The notes under the pieces are model-generated. The model saw only the letters and a list, made by a program, of their open reading frames with translations, did not search any database and had not been told where the DNA came from. 64,000 nt of DNA, taken from the NCBI GenBank assembly GCA_052084925.1, contig JBQDEV010000009.1:88958-152957 (forward strand), given 5' to 3'. Positions 44,432 to 53,264 of the stretch are shown one piece after another (position 1 is the stretch's first letter; every line of letters starts with the position of its first letter). Source of the stretch: CmP2 sp052084925 (lineage in GTDB: Bacteria; Actinomycetota; Actinomycetes; Actinomycetales; Micrococcaceae). Made by a program: the position numbers and the translations under genes.

Positions 44432-44721
44432 GTGAGCACGAGCTAGCTTCTCAACTGATCAGCGTGACGCTTGAAGATGGTCCGCTAGATGAGTGCATGA
44501 CACAGCGGTTCCCGTGGATGCTCGCCCTCTCGTCGGAGAGCCGAATTGAGTGCTCTCGGGCACTCGTTGACGCAGCTCGAGCGTCATTCTCCACCGGACA
44601 ACCACATCTGGCTATTGCTGAACTGACCTCGTGGCGAGAAACTGCGACAGCCCTTGCCGCTGGGCTGGGAACCGAATCTCTCGAGTGGTACGACGAACCT
44701 CGCGCGGTCGAGCGGCCTTAG
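44428..44721 (+). CDS. small protein of unknown function, last gene of the repair operon
   Basis: 97 aa. The ATG overlaps the tag stop (ATGA). The N-terminal part is unrecognised. The C-terminal part (ELTSWRETATALAAGLG then an acidic Pro-containing end) recalls the tail of Phd-type antitoxins, but no toxin is adjacent and I do not assign it. The last five codons and stop lie inside a 16-bp sequence repeated at 46341-46356. Confidence 0.55.
   Translation: MSEHELASQLISVTLEDGPLDECMTQRFPWMLALSSESRIECSRALVDAARASFSTGQPHLAIAELTSWRETATALAAGLGTESLEWYDEPRAVERP
44706..44721. repeat. left copy of a 16-bp direct repeat (island boundary)
   Basis: GGTCGAGCGGCCTTAG, containing the stop codon of the gene at 44428-44721. 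The identical 16 bp recur at 46341-46356. Between them lies AT-richer DNA with two unrelated genes. Confidence 0.8.
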
Positions 44722-44782
44722 TCGCATGGTGAAGAGATAGTGCGTGCCGCCTCCTGAGAGGAAAGCTGAGTACGATTTCAAT

Positions 44783-45484
44783 ATGGACGCGTCATTCTGG
44801 CTAAACCTCGCCATGGCCGTAATTGCAGTAATCGCTTGTATCTTCGCCGGACTTTCAGCGAAGAGAGCGAAAGAGGCGAATGCTCTAGCTGCGGAAGCGA
44901 ATACTCTAGCGGTTGCAGCGAACGCGACTGCCAAGGATTCGCGCGATATTTCGGACGAAGCCAACCGAATTGCTGAGAGTGCCAACCAGATTTCAGAAGG
45001 TGCGCAGAAAAGAGCCGATGAAGTGAGGTCGGGCGCAATCTGGGACAGCGTCGAAATGAATCTGCACTGGTTGCTCTCTTTCGACCACGTTCGAGCGAAG
45101 AAACCGATCGACGAAGTCTTGGTGCCTACGCGTTTCAGCTTGATCAAACTCGCAGAACATATCGGCCGTTCCGAAGTGTCCGATTGGCTCCAGTCCGATT
45201 GGAAGGCAACTGCAAACAACATCGCAGCAGTTATGGAGACGCCTGTTGAGCTGGACTCAAGAGACGTTGCCGGGTCAGTTCTGAGAGCAAACGAATCTGC
45301 GCACGTTTGGGTGGCGAAGTTGCTGAATAACATCAGAAGGATGCGTGCTGACGGCATCACTCCAGAGGAAGCCAAACAGTTGCGGGCCCGCGCCGAAGAA
45401 AAGAGCGAAGAGCTACGACAACGGTTTGGATGGGAATCTGGTCCTTCCCTTGGGGATTTCGAAGAGCCCTTAGAGGGCAAATAA
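44783..45484 (+). CDS. membrane-anchored coiled-coil protein of unknown function (island)
   Basis: About 233 aa. A membrane helix at about residues 5-21 (FWLNLAMAVIAVIACIF) is followed by an Ala/Glu-rich coiled coil (residues about 25-80, with repeated ANTLA/ANRIA units) and a mixed helical domain containing WDSVEMNLHWLLSFD. No catalytic motif is seen. Base composition is lower in GC than in flanking genes. A GTG at 44744 is an alternative start; I prefer the ATG that places the helix at the N-terminus. Membrane-plus-coiled-coil proteins occur in phage defence islands, but nothing here proves that role. Confidence 0.6.
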   Translation: MDASFWLNLAMAVIAVIACIFAGLSAKRAKEANALAAEANTLAVAANATAKDSRDISDEANRIAESANQISEGAQKRADEVRSGAIWDSVEMNLHWLLSFDHVRAKKPIDEVLVPTRFSLIKLAEHIGRSEVSDWLQSDWKATANNIAAVMETPVELDSRDVAGSVLRANESAHVWVAKLLNNIRRMRADGITPEEAKQLRARAEEKSEELRQRFGWESGPSLGDFEEPLEGK

Positions 45485-45637
45485 CTCGTTTCCGGGGCGT
45501 CGATATACGATCGACGCAGGCAGGCGTTCGCCCAGTGAACACCTGCATTGCTCAAGTCCGGCAAAGACGACGAGACTTGTATCCGGACCGAACGTTCTGC
45601 CGGTCAGAGCGTCACTTGTTTATGCGATGCTTTCAAC

Positions 45638-46219
45638 ATGGTGTTTTCTGACTTCATCACGATCATCATCTCTGCCCTTTCCGTCATAATTGCTGGGCTC
45701 GCGACCTGGCAGGCGCGGACCGCGGCACTAGCAGCAAGGCAGCAAGTTGAGCAGCAACGCTTAGATTATGAATCTGCTCAGCAGCCATATGTATGGGCTG
45801 ATATTCGGCCAAGCTCGGTAGACGGTCAGTTGCTTCAGTTAGTCGTTGGAAATAGCGGACGCACTGTAGCTTCGAATGTGGTCGTTCGAATCGACCCGTG
45901 GCCGGATCACGCAGAGAGGCATCAACAGCTGCTCAGCGAAGCACTTGGGCGATTCAATAATGGTCACGCCTCGATAGCTCCGGGACGTGAGTTGCGCTGG
46001 AACTTGGGTATCGGGCACGAACTCTTGGCCGATACATCTAGGGACAGGCTTTGCCACGTAGTCATTAATGCATTGGGCCCGTTCGGTCCGGTGGAGGAAC
46101 TGTCCTATGCTCTGGACATGAATGACTGGAGAGGATCTTCTGGCGGAGCCCTCGGCTCCCTGTGGAGGGTTGAGAAAGCACTAGATCGTCTGACGCAGGC
46201 GACAGTAAGTCCGCGCTAG
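45638..46219 (+). CDS. membrane-anchored protein with beta-rich domain (island)
   Basis: 193 aa. An N-terminal membrane helix (FITIIISALSVIIAGLAT) leads into a short coiled coil (TAALAARQQVEQQRLDYE). A likely beta-sandwich domain begins QQPYVWADIRPSS and continues with LLQLVVGNSGRTVASNVVVR. This layout (helix, coiled coil, QPY, then VxNxGxTxAxNVxV) recurs in many uncharacterised bacterial proteins. The ATG at 45638 is chosen to begin at the helix; the frame is open further upstream without a ribosome site. It has low-GC codon use like its island partner. Confidence 0.65.
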   Translation: MVFSDFITIIISALSVIIAGLATWQARTAALAARQQVEQQRLDYESAQQPYVWADIRPSSVDGQLLQLVVGNSGRTVASNVVVRIDPWPDHAERHQQLLSEALGRFNNGHASIAPGRELRWNLGIGHELLADTSRDRLCHVVINALGPFGPVEELSYALDMNDWRGSSGGALGSLWRVEKALDRLTQATVSPR

Positions 46220-46340
46220 AGGGTTCTGCTCGCAAACGGATTCTCGTTGATAGCCAGACTGTTTATCTGGAACAAGTGCATACCAGCCATCCGAAGCAGA
46301 CTTGGTGAACGCGATTGTGTCCTCGACTGTTCCGGTGAAT

Positions 46341-46356
46341 GGTCGAGCGGCCTTAG
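46341..46356. repeat. right copy of the 16-bp direct repeat
   Basis: GGTCGAGCGGCCTTAG, identical to 44706-44721, without the matching gene upstream of it. Confidence 0.8.
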
Positions 46357-46369
46357 CCTGAAGACAGAA

Positions 46370-46404
46370 CAGCGACGCCCGACCACGAAGGTCGAGCGCC
46401 GCTG
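46370..46404. terminator. hairpin terminator candidate between island and APC permease
   Basis: CAGCGACGCCCGACC (46370-46384) pairs with GGTCGAGCGCCGCTG (46390-46404) with two mismatches and a 5-nt loop. It lies just past the stop of the leftward permease gene and after the right repeat, so it could serve both directions. Confidence 0.6.
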
Positions 46405-46430
46405 CTGTGTAGCGGTGGAGGGGGTAGCCG

Positions 46431-47888
46431 CTACTTCTTCTGGCGTCGCGCGGCCAGCGCCGCCAGCAGGCGTTCCTCGGTGTCCGGTCCGGCCTTGATA
46501 CCGGCGGGCAGCTTCAGCACGAACAGCGCGCCGAGAATCCACCAGCCAGCCAGAATCATCCAGGATTCCGGGGCCATGAACGCCGGTAGGCCCGGCAAGT
46601 ACAGCACCAGCATGCCCGCCGTCGATGCCACAGCCAGCACGCCCACGACGCGGCCGGTGAGCTCGTTGCCGGGGCGGCCGACGCGCATCGGGCGGGCCAG
46701 GTCCGGCTCGCGACGACGCAGCACCAGGAAAGCGATGGCCACCATCATGTAGGTCAGCACGATACTCGGACCGCCGGCCTCCACGGCCCAGTCCAGCATG
46801 GCCAGGCCGAAGAACGGCGCGATGGTGGTGAGCGCGCCGACGAACAGCAGGGCATTCACCGGGGTGGCGTTCTTCGAGTGCATCACACCGAACCAGGCGG
46901 GAATCATGCCGGATTTCGCCATGGCCCAGAGCAGGCGCGAGGCGCCGATCATGAATGCGTTCCAGGTGGTCACCACGCCGGCGAGACCGCCCGCGATGAC
47001 GAGCTTGCCCCAGAAGGCGTGGCCGAGCATGTAGGCCAGGGCGTCGCCGGTGGCCAGATCGAAGTTCACGATCTCGCTGGTCGGGGCGGCCAGGGAGGTG
47101 GTGGTGACGATCAGGATGTAGAAGACGGTCGCCATCACCACGGAGATCACGATGAGCCGCCCCAGCGACCGCGGGGAGACGTTGGCCTCCTCGGCGGACT
47201 GGGGGATCACATCGAAGCCGATGAACAGGAACGGCACCACGACCAGCACTGCGACCACACCCACGGAGCCGCCGGTGAAGAACGGCTCCACGTTCTCGAC
47301 CTCGCCGCCGAACACGGTGGCCACGGCCATCACCAGGGCGACGATGACCAGGAACATCATCACGGAGTTCTGGAACAGCGAGGAGTTCTTCATGCCGCGG
47401 ACGTTCAGCCAGGTCAGGAAGATCGAGGTCACGGCCCCGATGAGTGCCCAGGTGAGGAACACCGGCTCCCCGGCCACCTCGTACATGGGCACCTGCTGCA
47501 GCTGCGGGAACAGGTAGGTGGCTGCGCGCGGCACCGCCACCGACTGGAACATCGAGACGGTGATGTAGCCGCCGACGATGCCCCAGGAGCCGATCAGCGC
47601 CAGCCGGGGACCCATACCGCGCATCAGGTAGTTGTGCTCGCCGCCGGCGAAGGGCAGAGCCGAGGCCAGTTCGCCGTAGACCAGGCCCACCAGGGCCATG
47701 ATCGCGCCGCCGATGAGGAACGCCAGGATGGCGCCGCCGGCGCCGGCGTCTTCGATCCAGCCGCCGGTCAGGACGATCCAGCCGAAGCCGATCATCGAAC
47801 CGAAGCCGAGGAAGAAGATCCCGGCTTTGCCGACGCTGCGTTTGAAGTGGACGTCGCGTTCGGGTTCGTGCGTCGCAGTGGTGGTCAT
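46431..47888 (-). CDS. APC-superfamily amino acid permease
   Basis: 485 aa with about twelve membrane helices. It begins with a short charged N-terminus and GIFFLGFGSMIGFGWIV, the substrate-site helix of APC transporters. Other helices include GLVYGELASALPFAGGEHNY and LVIAGGLAGVVTTWNAFMIG. Lying just downstream of gabT on the same strand, it probably imports GABA or a related amino acid (inference from position). Confidence 0.88.
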   Translation of the reverse strand: MTTTATHEPERDVHFKRSVGKAGIFFLGFGSMIGFGWIVLTGGWIEDAGAGGAILAFLIGGAIMALVGLVYGELASALPFAGGEHNYLMRGMGPRLALIGSWGIVGGYITVSMFQSVAVPRAATYLFPQLQQVPMYEVAGEPVFLTWALIGAVTSIFLTWLNVRGMKNSSLFQNSVMMFLVIVALVMAVATVFGGEVENVEPFFTGGSVGVVAVLVVVPFLFIGFDVIPQSAEEANVSPRSLGRLIVISVVMATVFYILIVTTTSLAAPTSEIVNFDLATGDALAYMLGHAFWGKLVIAGGLAGVVTTWNAFMIGASRLLWAMAKSGMIPAWFGVMHSKNATPVNALLFVGALTTIAPFFGLAMLDWAVEAGGPSIVLTYMMVAIAFLVLRRREPDLARPMRVGRPGNELTGRVVGVLAVASTAGMLVLYLPGLPAFMAPESWMILAGWWILGALFVLKLPAGIKAGPDTEERLLAALAARRQKK

Positions 47889-47940
47889 GTGCAGGTCCTC
47901 TCGGGACCGGCCGGGAGGGACCCGGCCGACGATGAAGTGA

Positions 47941-49278
47941 TCAGACGGCGGCCGCGGCGAGGGCGTCGGTGATGACGGTGAGCCCTTCGCGCAGCAGGTC
48001 GTCTGAGATGGTCAGAGGCGGCAGCAAGCGGATCACGTTGCCGTCGGTACCGCAGGTCAGGGTGATGACGCCTTGGTCTCGGGCCGCCTGAGCCACCGCG
48101 CCGGTCAGCGCAGCGTCCGGAGCCCCGGTGGAAGGATCGATGAGTTCAAAAGCGACCATCGCACCGCGACCGCGGACCTCGGCGATCCGTGCGTCACCAT
48201 TCTGCACGGTGCGCAGGTGATCGACAATCACGGCCTCGATCTCGCGGGCGCGCTCAAGGAGCCCGTCCTCGACGATGGTCTCGATGGCGCCCAGCGCGGC
48301 CGCGCAGGCCACCGGGTTGCCGCCGTAGGTGCCGCCCAGGCCGCCGGGCAGGGCCGCATCCATGATCTCGGCGCGACCGGTGACGGCCGAGAGCGGCATG
48401 CCGCCGGCGATGCCCTTGGCGGTGGTGATCAGGTCCGGCTGGATCTCCTCGAACTCGGAGGCGAACCACTGGCCGGTGCGGGCGAAACCGGTCTGGATCT
48501 CGTCGGCGATGAACAGCACGTCGTTCTCGCGGCACCAGCGGGTGATCTCCGCTAGGAATCCGGGGGCGGGCACGATGAATCCGCCCTCACCCTGAATCGG
48601 CTCCATGATCACGGCGGCCAGGTTGTTGGCGCCGATCTGGCGGTCCAACTGGTGGATCGCGCGGGCTGCTGCCTCGGCGCCGCTGAGGCCGTCGCGCAGC
48701 GGGTAGGATCCGGCTACTCGGTAGATCTCGGGGGAGAAGGGGCCGAAGCCGTTCTTGTAGGGCTTGTTCTTCGCGGTCAGCGCCATGGTGAGGCTGGTCC
48801 GGCCGTGGTAAGCGTGATCGAAGGCAGCAATAGCCTGCTTGCCGGTGTAGGCGCGGGCCACTTTGACGGCGTTCTCCACGGCCTCGGCGCCGGAGTTGAA
48901 CAGGGCGGTGCGCTGGGGTCCGGGCACCGGGGTCAGCTCGGCCAGCTTCTCGGCCACCGCCACGTAGCCCTCATAGGGGGTCACCATGAAGCAGGTGTGG
49001 GTGAACTGCTCGACCTGCTGCTGCACCCCTGCCACCACACGCGGTGCGGAGGCGCCCACGGAGGTGACGGCGATGCCGGAGCCCAGGTCGATGAGTCGAT
49101 TTCCATCGACATCCTCAACGATTCCGCCCTCGGCGCGCACCGCGAAGGTCGGCATGGTGGAGGCCACCCCGGCCGGGACGACCTGGCGCTGGCGCTCCAG
49201 CAGCTCCTGGGCGCGCGGGCCGGGAAGCGGAGTCTGCAGGGAACGGCTCTGGGGCAGGGCGGGCGCGGGTGCGGACAC
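47941..49278 (-). CDS. gabT: 4-aminobutyrate aminotransferase
   Basis: 445 aa class III PLP aminotransferase, converting GABA and 2-oxoglutarate to succinate semialdehyde and glutamate. Seen: NSGAEAVENAVKVARAYTG, FDHAYHGRTSLTMALT, FIADEIQTGFARTG and the PLP Lys in TTAKGIAGGMPLSAV. I start at the GTG at 49276-49278 because AGGAG lies seven bases upstream; the frame is open 36 codons further. Divergent from a LysR gene that probably regulates it, and followed by the APC permease. Confidence 0.92.
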   Translation of the reverse strand: MSAPAPALPQSRSLQTPLPGPRAQELLERQRQVVPAGVASTMPTFAVRAEGGIVEDVDGNRLIDLGSGIAVTSVGASAPRVVAGVQQQVEQFTHTCFMVTPYEGYVAVAEKLAELTPVPGPQRTALFNSGAEAVENAVKVARAYTGKQAIAAFDHAYHGRTSLTMALTAKNKPYKNGFGPFSPEIYRVAGSYPLRDGLSGAEAAARAIHQLDRQIGANNLAAVIMEPIQGEGGFIVPAPGFLAEITRWCRENDVLFIADEIQTGFARTGQWFASEFEEIQPDLITTAKGIAGGMPLSAVTGRAEIMDAALPGGLGGTYGGNPVACAAALGAIETIVEDGLLERAREIEAVIVDHLRTVQNGDARIAEVRGRGAMVAFELIDPSTGAPDAALTGAVAQAARDQGVITLTCGTDGNVIRLLPPLTISDDLLREGLTVITDALAAAAV

Positions 49279-49420
49279 GATGAGTCTCCTGGGATCGATG
49301 CGGATGCGGTGCGAAGAGGCCGTGACGTGACGTCTCTTACTCTTTCTCACCCCTGATCCTGACGAATGCCCTGGGGTACTGTCCAATGCCGATCCGTGCG
49401 GTCACGTATGCTCTACGGTT

Positions 49421-50326
49421 ATGGATTCCCGATTGCTCCGCTCCTTCGCCGCCGTGGTCGACGAGGGGACCGTCTCGGCGGCGGCCACCGAGCTGGGCAT
49501 CACGCAGCCGGCCCTGTCGCGACAGATCAAACAGCTGGAGCGCTCCACCGGCTTGGAACTGTTCCGGCGCTCCGGGGTGCGTCTGATGCTGACCTCCGAG
49601 GGCACCGAATTCCTCAAGGTCGCCCGCGAGGTGCTGCAGAAGCTCGAACATGCCCGTCGAGTAGCCCAGCAACTGGTGGACGGCCGGCTGGCCACCGTCT
49701 CCATCGCCGCCCCGGAGACCACCCTGATCGATGTGGTGGCACCCTTCGTCGCAACCTTTGACGACGACGACCCGGTGCCCTCCATCAGCGAGGTGGTCAG
49801 CGTGCCCGATCTGGCGCGGCTGCTGCCCACCGTGGACATGATCGTCAGCGCCCGCCGCCCGCAGGCCGGGGTGCGCTCGGTGCCGATCGCCTCCCTGCCG
49901 GTGTGGGCGTATGTGCCGCCCGGGCACCGTTGGTCGCAGCGCAGCACCGTGGAGCTGGAAGATCTGGTCTCCGAACAGTTACTCGTGCCCTCCACCTCGT
50001 TCCGGGCGCGGAACCTGCTCGACAGCGCCCTCGAAGTGGCCGGACTGGTGCCGCGTCGGGTGGTGGAGACCCAGCACGGCCGCGTCGCCCAGGCGCTGGC
50101 CGCTGCCGGACGAGGGGTGGCGGTGCTCTCCGACGACCCGTGGTTCGACCTAGTGCCGCTACAGGTGCGCGCCGAGGGCAAGGACCTGCGGGTGGAACTC
50201 TTCGCGACCTGGCGTCACGACCATCACGCCGACGCCACACTGCGGGTGCTCGCGGCCCGGCTCAAGGAATTCTGCCGCACCCACTTCGGCGAGACGCTGA
50301 ACCCCCTGAACCGGCCTCGCGGCTGA
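49421..50326 (+). CDS. LysR-family transcriptional regulator (probable gab regulator)
   Basis: 301 aa. Helix-turn-helix: LLRSFAAVVDEGTVSAAATE and ITQPALSRQIKQLERSTGLE. The rest is a typical effector-binding domain. A TATGCT hexamer lies 9 bp before the ATG, so transcription may start at or near it (leaderless). Divergent from gabT. Convergent with sulP, four bases apart. Confidence 0.88.
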   Translation: MDSRLLRSFAAVVDEGTVSAAATELGITQPALSRQIKQLERSTGLELFRRSGVRLMLTSEGTEFLKVAREVLQKLEHARRVAQQLVDGRLATVSIAAPETTLIDVVAPFVATFDDDDPVPSISEVVSVPDLARLLPTVDMIVSARRPQAGVRSVPIASLPVWAYVPPGHRWSQRSTVELEDLVSEQLLVPSTSFRARNLLDSALEVAGLVPRRVVETQHGRVAQALAAAGRGVAVLSDDPWFDLVPLQVRAEGKDLRVELFATWRHDHHADATLRVLAARLKEFCRTHFGETLNPLNRPRG

Positions 50327-50330
50327 CGGC

Positions 50331-51980
50331 TCAGCCCAGGCGCCGGGCGGCCTCGTCCTCGCGGCGGATGTGGCTGCGGGCGTGTTCTGCGGCCGGCCCC
50401 AGCTCAGTGAACAGGTGGTTCTGATGCCGCAGTGCGGACACCACCCCCACCCGGGTGAACAGTTGGCGGTCCTGGTCGCGCAGCCCCTTGACCAGCACGG
50501 TGATCCCGCGGGCCTCCAGCTGCTGCACGATTTCGGTGAGCCCGTGCGCGCCGGTGGCGTCCACCGCGGTGAGCTGCGAGAGCCGCAGGATCACCACCGA
50601 GACGTCGCGGGTACCCAGCACTTGCTCCAGGATTCGATCGGCGCTGGCGAAGAACAGGGGGCCGTCCAGCATCATCAGTGCGATGCGCTCGTCCCCGGGC
50701 TCCGGATCTCCGGGCAGCGGTTCGCGGTGCGCCCCGCCAGAGGTCGCGAAGCTGCGCAGGGCGAACACCCCGGCCAGCACCACCCCGATGATGACGGCGA
50801 CGATGAGGTCCACGGAGATGGTGATCACCGCCGTCACCGCGAAGCCGAGCGCATCGGCGCGGGTGGAGCGCAGAATAGAGGCCGCGATGGACAGGTTCAC
50901 CATGCGCGCCGCTGTCACCATCAGTACCCCGGCGAGTCCGGCGAGCGGAATGAAGCCCACCGGATCCGCGAATGCCATGATGATGACCAGCAGCACCAGG
51001 GCGTGGAACACCGCGGCCAGTCGGGTGCGCCCGCCGCTGCGCACGTTCACCGCGGTCCGGGCGATGGCCCCGGTGGCGGGCATGCCGCCGAACAGTCCGG
51101 CCCCCAGTGAGGCCAGCCCCTGCCCGACCAGCTCGCGGTCGGGGTCGTAGGGCCCGGTGTTCGCCATCGAGGCGGCCACCCGTGCCGAGAGCAGCGACTC
51201 AATAGCGGCCAGCGCGGCCACGGCCACCGCGGGCATCATCAGCGCGGAGACCAGCTCCCAGTCCATCCCTGGCACACTCGGCGCGGGCAGGCTGTGCGGC
51301 AGGGCGCCGATGGTCACCAGCGGGTTTGGGATCAGCACGGCCGCCACGGAGACGACCGCCACCCCCACCAGGGAGCCGGGGATCGCCGGGTGTAGCTTCG
51401 GCAGTCCGATCATGCAGACCGCAACCACCGCCACCGCGCCCAGCGCCCACACCAGGTAGCTCGGATCGGCGCCACCCAGCGCGCTCACCGCCGCCATGAC
51501 GACGTTGGTGTGCCCGCCGGACGTGCCCGAAGGCCCGGTCAGGGCGGGAATCTGCTGCAGGAAGATGATCACGCCGATGCCCAGGGTGAACCCCTCGATC
51601 ACCGGCCAGGGAATGAAGGAGACGGCCCGGCCCAGCCGCAGTGCTCCGGCGGCGAGCACGATCACTCCCGCCATCAGGGTCACGACGACGACGGCCTCCG
51701 GTCCGTGGCTGGCCACGATCGGTGCCAGCACCACCACCATCGCCCCGGTGGGCCCGGAAACCTGCACGTTCGAGCCGCCGAACACCGCCGCAATGAACCC
51801 GGCGATCACCGCGGTGATCAGCCCGGCCTCGGCGCCGGCGCCGGAGGAGATTCCGAAGCCCAGGGCCAGCGGTAGTGCCACGATGCCCACGGTGATCCCG
51901 GCCAGCAGGTCACCGCGCCAGGTCTCTCGGGCTAGGGCGTAGTCCGCGCGACCGGGCAGCAGCGAGGGGGCGTGGCTCAT
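50331..51980 (-). CDS. SulP-family anion transporter with STAS domain
   Basis: 549 aa. About twelve helices with the SulP start (GDLLAGITVGIVALPLALGFG), the SNVQVSGPTGAMVVVLAPI motif and a C-terminal STAS domain (LSQLTAVDATGAHGLTEIV). Members move sulfate, bicarbonate or dicarboxylates; the actual anion is unknown. The gene is co-translated with an ArsR repressor (4-bp overlap). Confidence 0.9.
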   Translation of the reverse strand: MSHAPSLLPGRADYALARETWRGDLLAGITVGIVALPLALGFGISSGAGAEAGLITAVIAGFIAAVFGGSNVQVSGPTGAMVVVLAPIVASHGPEAVVVVTLMAGVIVLAAGALRLGRAVSFIPWPVIEGFTLGIGVIIFLQQIPALTGPSGTSGGHTNVVMAAVSALGGADPSYLVWALGAVAVVAVCMIGLPKLHPAIPGSLVGVAVVSVAAVLIPNPLVTIGALPHSLPAPSVPGMDWELVSALMMPAVAVAALAAIESLLSARVAASMANTGPYDPDRELVGQGLASLGAGLFGGMPATGAIARTAVNVRSGGRTRLAAVFHALVLLVIIMAFADPVGFIPLAGLAGVLMVTAARMVNLSIAASILRSTRADALGFAVTAVITISVDLIVAVIIGVVLAGVFALRSFATSGGAHREPLPGDPEPGDERIALMMLDGPLFFASADRILEQVLGTRDVSVVILRLSQLTAVDATGAHGLTEIVQQLEARGITVLVKGLRDQDRQLFTRVGVVSALRHQNHLFTELGPAAEHARSHIRREDEAARRLG

Positions 51981-52351
51981 GCCTTTGCCTCTTGCGTGGG
52001 GTACGACGGCAGCTGGTCGATCTGCCCGCGCCGATCGGAGGTGTCCCGCAGGATCTCCTCCAGCAGTTCGCGCGCCAGCTGCAGGAAGGTGGCCACCTGC
52101 GGGTAGGCGATGCGGTAGTAGACATGGTTGGCCCGCCGCTCGGAGAGCACCAGCTGGTAGCGGCGGATCACCGCCAGGTGCTGGGACAGATGCGAGGCTT
52201 CTAACCCGGTCTCGGCTTGGAGCTCTGCCACGGTGTGCTCCTCGCCGTCGACTAATAGCTCCAGCAGACGAATTCGGATCGGGTGCGACAGCCCCTTGAA
52301 CAGCCCGGCCTTCACCTCGTACAGCGGTCGCGAGAGATCGTTGAATGACAT
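51977..52351 (-). CDS. ArsR-family regulator of the sulP operon
   Basis: 124 aa. Winged helix-turn-helix (FKGLSHPIRIRLLELLVDG, LEASHLSQHLAVIRRYQLV). No Cys, so a metal is an unlikely signal; similar ArsR-SulP pairs exist in other bacteria. Its start codon lies within a perfect 16-bp palindrome, suggesting autorepression. Confidence 0.9.
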   Translation of the reverse strand: MSFNDLSRPLYEVKAGLFKGLSHPIRIRLLELLVDGEEHTVAELQAETGLEASHLSQHLAVIRRYQLVLSERRANHVYYRIAYPQVATFLQLARELLEEILRDTSDRRGQIDQLPSYPTQEAKA

Positions 52352-52365
52352 GATGAAATCATCAT
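52350..52365. promoter_or_regulatory. ArsR operator overlapping the arsR start
   Basis: ATGATGAAATCATCAT, a perfect palindrome (7-bp arms, 2-bp spacer), covers the start of the ArsR gene and the bases before it. Binding there would block its own transcript and that of sulP. Confidence 0.7.
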
Positions 52366-52385
52366 ATCGCTGGGTGCCGATTCAG

Positions 52386-53189
52386 TCACCCGTGCAGCGG
52401 CACGCGCTCGATCAGCTCCGCGAAGCTCATGGCGCGCAGTCCGGTGCCGGTAACAGACCCCGATCCCGGCTCCGCTCCGGCCAGGTGCGCCTCCGCCAGT
52501 TCATCGGCCAGCAGTGCCTCGGCCACGCTCTCCACCGTGATCCCGGTGGCGGCGTCTTCCGCCGCTCCGGCGGTGCTCGGATCCAGCTCCAGTCCCAGGG
52601 CGTCGTAGACGTCGGTGAGCACCGCGCGCACGGGGGTGGAGTTTTCCAACACCATCGACGACGAGAACAGCCAGGCGCCCTTGGTCACCCGCTGGGCGGT
52701 GCCGACGATCTTGATCCGCCCCGGCTCGGGAGCCTGCCCGGGCAGCACCGCGTGCACCGAGAACTCCCCGGGGCAGTATTCGCCCGGGATCTCGCCGACG
52801 GCGGCCTCGGCACCCAGCCCGCGCAGCAGCGCGGCGTAGCGCTCCCCGTAGTGCTCAAAGCGGGCGCGGAAGCCGGAGAAGGCGTCGTCGTTGGGGTTCA
52901 CGGGAAAACAATGATCGACGACGAGGCTGCCCCGGTGATATGCCGCCGCCCGGCCCCCGGCCCGGCGCACCGCGGGGGTGAACCCGTGGGCGCGTGCCCG
53001 GCGCTGAGCCTCGTCGAAGCCCGGCATCCGGGTGTCCTGCTGTCCGAAGGAGACGGTGGGCAGCGGGCGGTACACCCGCACCAGCGGGGACTCCAGTACC
53101 CCGGACTGCACCGCGCGCAGCAGCCGGTAGGAGTAGTCCAGGTCGGCCTCCGCGCCCAGGGACTCACCCTGGTTCACCCATATCCGCAT
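52386..53189 (-). CDS. lipoate-protein ligase A-like protein
   Basis: 267 aa. BPL/LplA catalytic fold: PLPTVSFGQQDTRMPG, the loop AVRRAGGRAAAYHRGSL and the lysine segment RIKIVGTAQRVTKGAWLF. These proteins attach lipoate (or octanoate) to enzyme complexes. The glycine-rich loop is RRAGGRA instead of the usual RRxSGGG. I start at the ATG at 53187-53189, where the LplA similarity begins; upstream frame is the shadow of the next gene. Confidence 0.82.
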   Translation of the reverse strand: MRIWVNQGESLGAEADLDYSYRLLRAVQSGVLESPLVRVYRPLPTVSFGQQDTRMPGFDEAQRRARAHGFTPAVRRAGGRAAAYHRGSLVVDHCFPVNPNDDAFSGFRARFEHYGERYAALLRGLGAEAAVGEIPGEYCPGEFSVHAVLPGQAPEPGRIKIVGTAQRVTKGAWLFSSSMVLENSTPVRAVLTDVYDALGLELDPSTAGAAEDAATGITVESVAEALLADELAEAHLAGAEPGSGSVTGTGLRAMSFAELIERVPLHG

Positions 53190-53264
53190 AGGTGCATCGT
53201 AGTGGCTGTGCAGCCCCGCGACAGACCCTCGACACCGCGCGCACCCGGCTGAGACACTGAAGCC

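Larger units (their letters stand above)
44722..46340. mobile_element. small inserted island bounded by the 16-bp direct repeat
   Basis: About 1.6 kb of visibly AT-richer DNA with two genes of unlike codon use, placed exactly after the stop of the repair operon's last gene and before the second copy of the 16-bp repeat. Downstream of the second copy, an inverted repeat (46370-46404) probably ended the original operon. No integrase or transposase is encoded, so the mechanism of entry is unknown. Insertion with duplication of the gene's 3' end is my reading. Confidence 0.5.
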
